12,286 nt of DNA from JANNHP01 sp031404455 (lineage in GTDB: Bacteria; Planctomycetota; JAJSAM01; JAJVHW01), in NCBI GenBank assembly GCA_031404455.1, contig JANNHP010000058.1, forward strand, positions 1 through 12,286. The letters are read 5' to 3'. The stretch's first letter is position 1. Every line of letters begins with the position of its first letter. A model generated the notes under the pieces. It did no database searches. It was given only the letters and a program-made list of their open reading frames with translations, and was not told the DNA's origin. Of this stretch, positions 7,241 through 12,286 are shown piece by piece. Both the position numbers and the translations under genes were made by a program.

Positions 7241-8893
7241 ATGCGCCGCTTCGTCTACGCCGCCGTCGCGCTCGTCCTCGCCGCCGCCTTCCTCCTCGTC
7301 GGCCGCGACGCATCGGCTGCGGCGGCGCCCTCGGTCAGCTCGATCGTCGAAGGGCGCGAGCAGGACACGAACCGCGAGGTCGTGATCGTCGTCGGCAACA
7401 ACCTGACCGCCGTCACGCAGTTCAACCTCGCCGACTCGACGGGCACGCTCGCGGGTCAGCTCACGCTCAAACTGAAGACGAAGAACCTCGTCGTCTTCGG
7501 CCTGCCGGCGGGGCTCCAGGCCGGGACGTACAAGCTGCGCCTCTTCTACGGGAAGGGCGCGTCGGGCGAGCTCTCGTTCGACATCGTGCTGACGAACCTC
7601 GTCGCGCCGCCCTCGTCGGTCACGAGCATCGCGCTCGATCCGGCACTCCGGGCCGACCTCGAGGACGCGACGACCGTCGGCGGCCGCACCGCCGCGTACC
7701 TCGGAGACGCCGGAAACCTGACCGGGACGCTTGATCCGGCGCGCTTCTCGGCGTTCGGGGACCTCGTCGCCGAGGTGAAGGTCGGCACGAAGGCAGGACA
7801 GATCGCGCCGGGCGACCACCTGCACGACCTGCGCTACGTCCTCAGATCGGGCGACACTCTGATCGACGCGAACTTCACGTTCACGGCGACGTCCGGGACG
7901 CCGGTAGCCGCGACTTCCTCGGTGACGGCGGGCACCGCGATCGCGGCGACGGCGAGCGGCGCGGGCGGGGTGGCGGTGTCCGGATCGGCGACGAGCGCGA
8001 CGGGCGCCTCGACCGGCGTGTACGGGAAGACCGGCGCCGCGACGGGCTTCGGCGTGCTCGGCGAGACGACGTCCGCGACGGGCGTCGCCGTCGCCGGGCG
8101 CGCGACCGACTCGGGCTCGACGGCCACCGGCATCGGCGTCGACGGGTCGAGCTCCGCGAACCAGGGCGTCGGCGTCCACGGCTCGTCGAGCGGCCCGAAC
8201 GGCGTGGCCGTTCGCGGCGACGCGACGGGTGCCAGCGGTTCGACGATCGGCGTCTACGGCCAGGCGCAGAGCTCGTCGGGGATCGCGGTGTTCGCGCAGA
8301 GCCAGGGCGTGGGCCTCGTCGTCACCGCGCAGACGACGGGAATGACGGTCGACACCGGGGCCGCCGCGAGCGCATCCAACGCGATCGCGGTCTTCTCGCG
8401 GCTCGGCGTCAACAGGGCGCGCATCGACACGAACGGCAAGGGCTACTTCAACGGCGGCACGCAGACGAGCGGCGCCGACTTCGCGGAGAGCGTCGAGACC
8501 ACGCTTCCCGTCGCGCAGTACGAGCCCGGCGACGTGATGATCATCGACGTCAAGGGCACGCGGCGCTTCGATGTGTCCGCGTCGCCGAACTCGAAGCTCG
8601 TCGCGGGCGTCTACGCTACGAAGCCCGGCATCCTGGCGCGCGACGGCGACGTCGCGGGCGACCAGAGGTGGACGGAGACGGAGGTCCCGATGGCGATCGT
8701 CGGCATCGTTCCGTGCAAGGTGGTCGACGAGAACGGCGCGATCGAGGCGGGCGACCTGCTCGTCACCTCGTCCACGCCAGGCCACGCGATGAAAGCGCCG
8801 GAGAACCCGGTCGCGGGAACGGTCGTCGGCAAGGCGCTCGGCAACCTCGCGGGGAAGAAGGGCAAGGTCCTTGTGCTGCTGATCGGGCGGTAG
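7241..8893 (+). CDS. Exported repeat protein with IPT/TIG-like N-terminus and C-terminal GADFAE (peptidase G2-like) domain
   Basis: A 550-residue protein. Residues 1-26 are a signal peptide (hydrophobic core to residue 20, cleavage near ASA). Residues 30-120 form a beta-rich IPT/TIG-like domain (VSSIVEGREQDTNREVVIVVG, GLPAGLQAGTYKLRLFY). Residues 120-215 are a linker with GDHLHDLRY. Residues 229-365 are repeats built on G-V-x-V-x-G with S/T/A spacers, probably a beta-solenoid or fibre. From residue 411 comes GADFAESVE, then EPGDVMIID, SKLVAGVYATKPG, VPMAIVGIVPCKV, AGDLLVTSSTPGHAMKAP and GTVVGKAL. This C-terminal module recurs in uncharacterised exported bacterial proteins. Its GADFAE opening resembles the GADYAEYFE start of peptidase G2, the autocleaving chaperone domain of phage tail appendages; that link is inferred. 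The protein is probably a surface or secreted fibre. The start is set by GGAGGT at 7230-7235. The upstream gap of 93 bases allows an operon or a separate promoter. Confidence 0.82.
   Translation: MRRFVYAAVALVLAAAFLLVGRDASAAAAPSVSSIVEGREQDTNREVVIVVGNNLTAVTQFNLADSTGTLAGQLTLKLKTKNLVVFGLPAGLQAGTYKLRLFYGKGASGELSFDIVLTNLVAPPSSVTSIALDPALRADLEDATTVGGRTAAYLGDAGNLTGTLDPARFSAFGDLVAEVKVGTKAGQIAPGDHLHDLRYVLRSGDTLIDANFTFTATSGTPVAATSSVTAGTAIAATASGAGGVAVSGSATSATGASTGVYGKTGAATGFGVLGETTSATGVAVAGRATDSGSTATGIGVDGSSSANQGVGVHGSSSGPNGVAVRGDATGASGSTIGVYGQAQSSSGIAVFAQSQGVGLVVTAQTTGMTVDTGAAASASNAIAVFSRLGVNRARIDTNGKGYFNGGTQTSGADFAESVETTLPVAQYEPGDVMIIDVKGTRRFDVSASPNSKLVAGVYATKPGILARDGDVAGDQRWTETEVPMAIVGIVPCKVVDENGAIEAGDLLVTSSTPGHAMKAPENPVAGTVVGKALGNLAGKKGKVLVLLIGR
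7925..8335 (+). repeat. Glycine-rich GVxVxG repeat block within the 550-residue exported protein
   Basis: Codons 229-365 encode about ten degenerate copies of a motif such as GVAVSG, GVYGKT, GVLGET, GVAVAG, GIGVDG, GVGVHG, GVAVRG and GVYGQA. They are separated by 5-15 residues rich in S, T and A. Regular glycine-valine turns of this type suit a beta-helix or trimeric fibre. The copies have diverged at DNA level, so this is an old protein repeat rather than a recent tandem duplication. Confidence 0.65.
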
Positions 8894-9010
8894 GCGGGCC
8901 GCGGCGCGGAACCCGGAACGCGCGGCGTGCCTCGGCGACGGCGCGCATGTAGCCTGCGTCGCGCATGAAGGGGACGACGCCATTCGACGAGCGCTCAGGC
9001 GGCGACCCTC
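8894..9010. other. Convergent intergenic region
   Basis: These 117 bases lie between two genes that end toward each other. I find no hairpin followed by a T-run on either strand. It contains TAGCCT (8950-8955) followed nine bases later by ATG (8965), which looks like a gene start. The reading frame from there is arginine-rich and runs antisense to the toxin, so I do not call a gene. Confidence 0.5.
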
Positions 9011-9343
9011 TCAGCCGAGTTCGAGGAACGTCCCGTCGGCGTCCTCGGCGAACGAGCGGATCTCGTCGGCCCGCGCGAGGATCAGCGCCGCGACCTGGTC
9101 GGTCGTGCAGTTGCCGAGGCGCAGCCAGACGACCTTGGGCGGCGCGCCGAACAGGAAGCTGCGCTGGTGGAAATCGGCGTCCTTGGTGACGATCACGAGT
9201 CCGTGGCGAGCCGCGTGGTCCCAGACTTCCTGGTCGGACGAGGACTGCAGTCCCTCGGCGGACACGTGGCGCGAGTCCGGGAAGAGGTCGGCGAGGACCG
9301 GCAGGAGCCGCCGGGAGAGGTGCTCGTCGAGGAGGAGCCGCAG
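9011..9343 (-). CDS. DUF5615 PIN-like toxin of a VapBC-like pair, apparent CTG start
   Basis: A 110-residue protein read from CTG as RLLLDEHLSRRLLPVL, which matches the family start M-(K/R)-x-LLDExLS. Visible PIN-type acidic residues are D6/E7, the DQE at 37-39, and D55 and D57 in IVTKDADFHQR. Family knowledge: DUF5615 proteins are PIN-like and are commonly paired with DUF433 proteins; the toxins are predicted to be ribonucleases. Length is normal for the family. There is no ATG, GTG or TTG in frame before the conserved start. The first in-frame GTG (9263-9265) would remove the first catalytic aspartate. The antitoxin stop overlaps a GTG (GTGA, 9351-9354), but that GTG is one base out of frame. 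So the gene either starts at CTG, has lost its start by a one-base change, or contains a sequencing error. It follows the antitoxin by seven bases. Confidence 0.75.
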   Translation of the reverse strand: MRLLLDEHLSRRLLPVLADLFPDSRHVSAEGLQSSSDQEVWDHAARHGLVIVTKDADFHQRSFLFGAPPKVVWLRLGNCTTDQVAALILARADEIRSFAEDADGTFLELG

Positions 9344-9350
9344 CGTCGGA

Positions 9351-9578
9351 TCACGCTCCCGGCGAGGCGACGAACCGCCGTTCGCGGTCGGCCGCGTACG
9401 CGAGGCACGCGCGGATGTCGTCCCGCTCGAGCTCGGGGAAGTCGGCGAGGATCTGGTCCTCGGTCATGCCGCCGGCGAGGTAGTCGAGCACGTCGTAGAC
9501 GGTGATCCGGAGGCCGCGGATGCACGGCTTGCCGCCGCGCTTCGCGGGGTCGATCGTCAGGCGTTCCGCGTAGTTCAC
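9351..9578 (-). CDS. DUF433 family antitoxin (VapB-like)
   Basis: A 75-residue protein beginning at GTG. It shows the DUF433 pattern: RLTIDPAKRGGKPCIRGLRI, then VYDVLDYLAGGMTEDQILADFPELERDDIRACLAYAAD. The family folds as a small helix-turn-helix-like domain. It is typically found directly before a DUF5615 PIN-like toxin, which it neutralises while also binding its own promoter. Here the toxin follows within seven bases in the same direction, which supports the call. There is no Shine-Dalgarno sequence; instead a promoter lies so close that its predicted +1 is the G of the GTG. The gene begins 103 bases after the uvrA stop. Function is predicted from family and context. Confidence 0.85.
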   Translation of the reverse strand: MNYAERLTIDPAKRGGKPCIRGLRITVYDVLDYLAGGMTEDQILADFPELERDDIRACLAYAADRERRFVASPGA

Positions 9579-9584
9579 GGGCGC

Positions 9585-9613
9585 AGCGTAGGCGGGTTCG
9601 CCGGCACGGTCAA
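9585..9613 (-). promoter_or_regulatory. Sigma-70-type promoter of the toxin-antitoxin operon, leaderless
   Basis: On the minus strand TTGACC (9613-9608) and TACGCT (9590-9585) are separated by exactly 17 bases. The -35 matches the consensus at five of six positions, and the -10 has the TANNNT form. With the last -10 base as -7, +1 falls on 9578, the first base of the antitoxin GTG. The promoter lies between uvrA and the antitoxin gene, so the pair can be expressed independently of uvrA. Confidence 0.55.
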
Positions 9614-9621
9614 GTGGGCGA

Positions 9622-9666
9622 GACGGAGTTTGCGCCCGGGGACGAACCGAATCTCCGAACTCCGTC
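9622..9666. repeat. Eleven-base inverted repeat between uvrA and the toxin-antitoxin operon
   Basis: GACGGAGTTTG (9622-9632) and CGAACTCCGTC (9656-9666) are complementary at ten of eleven positions, the odd pair being T-G. A 23-base gap lies between them. The repeat ends eight bases upstream of the toxin-antitoxin -35 box and begins 16 bases after the uvrA stop. It could be an operator for antitoxin autoregulation, or the stem at the end of the uvrA message. No T-run follows it. GGGACG/CGTCCC (9639-9644, 9663-9668) offers a competing pairing that shares the same arm. Confidence 0.4.
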
Positions 9667-9681
9667 CCATCCCCCCGAGAG

Positions 9682-12201
<2,520 letters not shown>

Positions 12202-12223
12202 CGCCGACCTGGCATGACCGCGC

Positions 12224-12286
12224 TGGTCCCTGTTGGGGCGACGCATGCGTCGCCCGCGAACCTTGTCCTTGTAGGGGCGACGCATG
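12224..12286. repeat. Palindromic REP-like repeat, one full and one cut copy
   Basis: GGGCGACGCATGCGTCGCCC (12236-12255) is a perfect 20-base palindrome. A second copy begins at 12275 and is cut by the window edge after GGGCGACGCATG. The matching segments extend left (12224 and 12263 onward, TNGTCCNTGTNGGGGCGACGCATG with three differences), so the copies lie 39 bases apart. The block starts about 22 bases upstream of the uvrA start. The form is that of dispersed intergenic REP or MITE-like repeats. Whether further copies follow cannot be seen. Confidence 0.65.

Noticed and set aside
8965..9189. Small 74-codon plus-strand reading frame preceded by TAGCCT
   Set aside because: The product is arginine-rich and low-complexity, lies mostly antisense to the toxin, and has no ribosome site. 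It is kept only as a finding about the start-like signal.
9193..9525. Minus-strand 110-codon frame covering the antitoxin-toxin junction
   Set aside because: It includes the GTGA overlap but encodes arginine/serine-rich sequence with no family match. The DUF433 and DUF5615 homology lies in the other two frames.
12202..12285. Extended UvrA start giving 28 extra residues (MRRPYKDKV...)
   Set aside because: The extension is the translation of the palindromic DNA repeat. UvrA homology starts at MRLRQIRVRGCRVHNL.

Overview
This is a very GC-rich bacterial window (roughly 70% G+C by eye) that is almost fully coding. It carries six protein genes: a long AsmA/TamB-like envelope protein, two exported proteins, a DUF433/DUF5615 (VapBC-like) toxin-antitoxin pair and a compact UvrA. 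The AsmA-like protein and the signal peptides fit a diderm bacterium. The style of the exported proteins (jelly-roll-like and glycine-rich repeat modules) and a palindromic GGGCGACGCATGCGTCGCCC repeat suggest Planctomycetota or another GC-rich environmental lineage. This placement is an inference; no marker gene in the window settles it.

Layout. Bases 1-117 are a C-rich tail with a strong inverted repeat. The AsmA-like gene (118-4365, minus) reads leftward and ends in a long polyproline tail. A 184-base divergent intergenic region follows. Two exported proteins are then encoded on the plus strand: an 865-residue protein of unknown function (4550-7147) and a 550-residue protein with an IPT/TIG-like start, glycine-rich repeats and a C-terminal GADFAE domain (7241-8893). 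The rest is on the minus strand, converging on them: uvrA (9682-12201), then the DUF433 antitoxin (9351-9578) and the DUF5615 PIN-like toxin (9011-9343). Upstream of uvrA, at the right edge, sit one complete and one cut copy of the palindromic repeat, 39 bases apart. No stretch over 300 bases lacks a gene, and I see no tRNA, rRNA, CRISPR array or transposase.

How it fits together. The left two thirds encode envelope and exported proteins, probably in at least two transcription units. UvrA is a housekeeping excision-repair protein. The toxin-antitoxin pair behind it appears to have its own promoter, whose predicted +1 falls on the antitoxin GTG (leaderless). The points most worth checking are: UvrA has only about 20 residues where the roughly 110-residue insertion domain normally lies; the toxin has no ATG, GTG or TTG start in frame, although a GTGA stop/start overlap exists one frame away; and the AsmA-like protein ends in a charged, polyproline tail.
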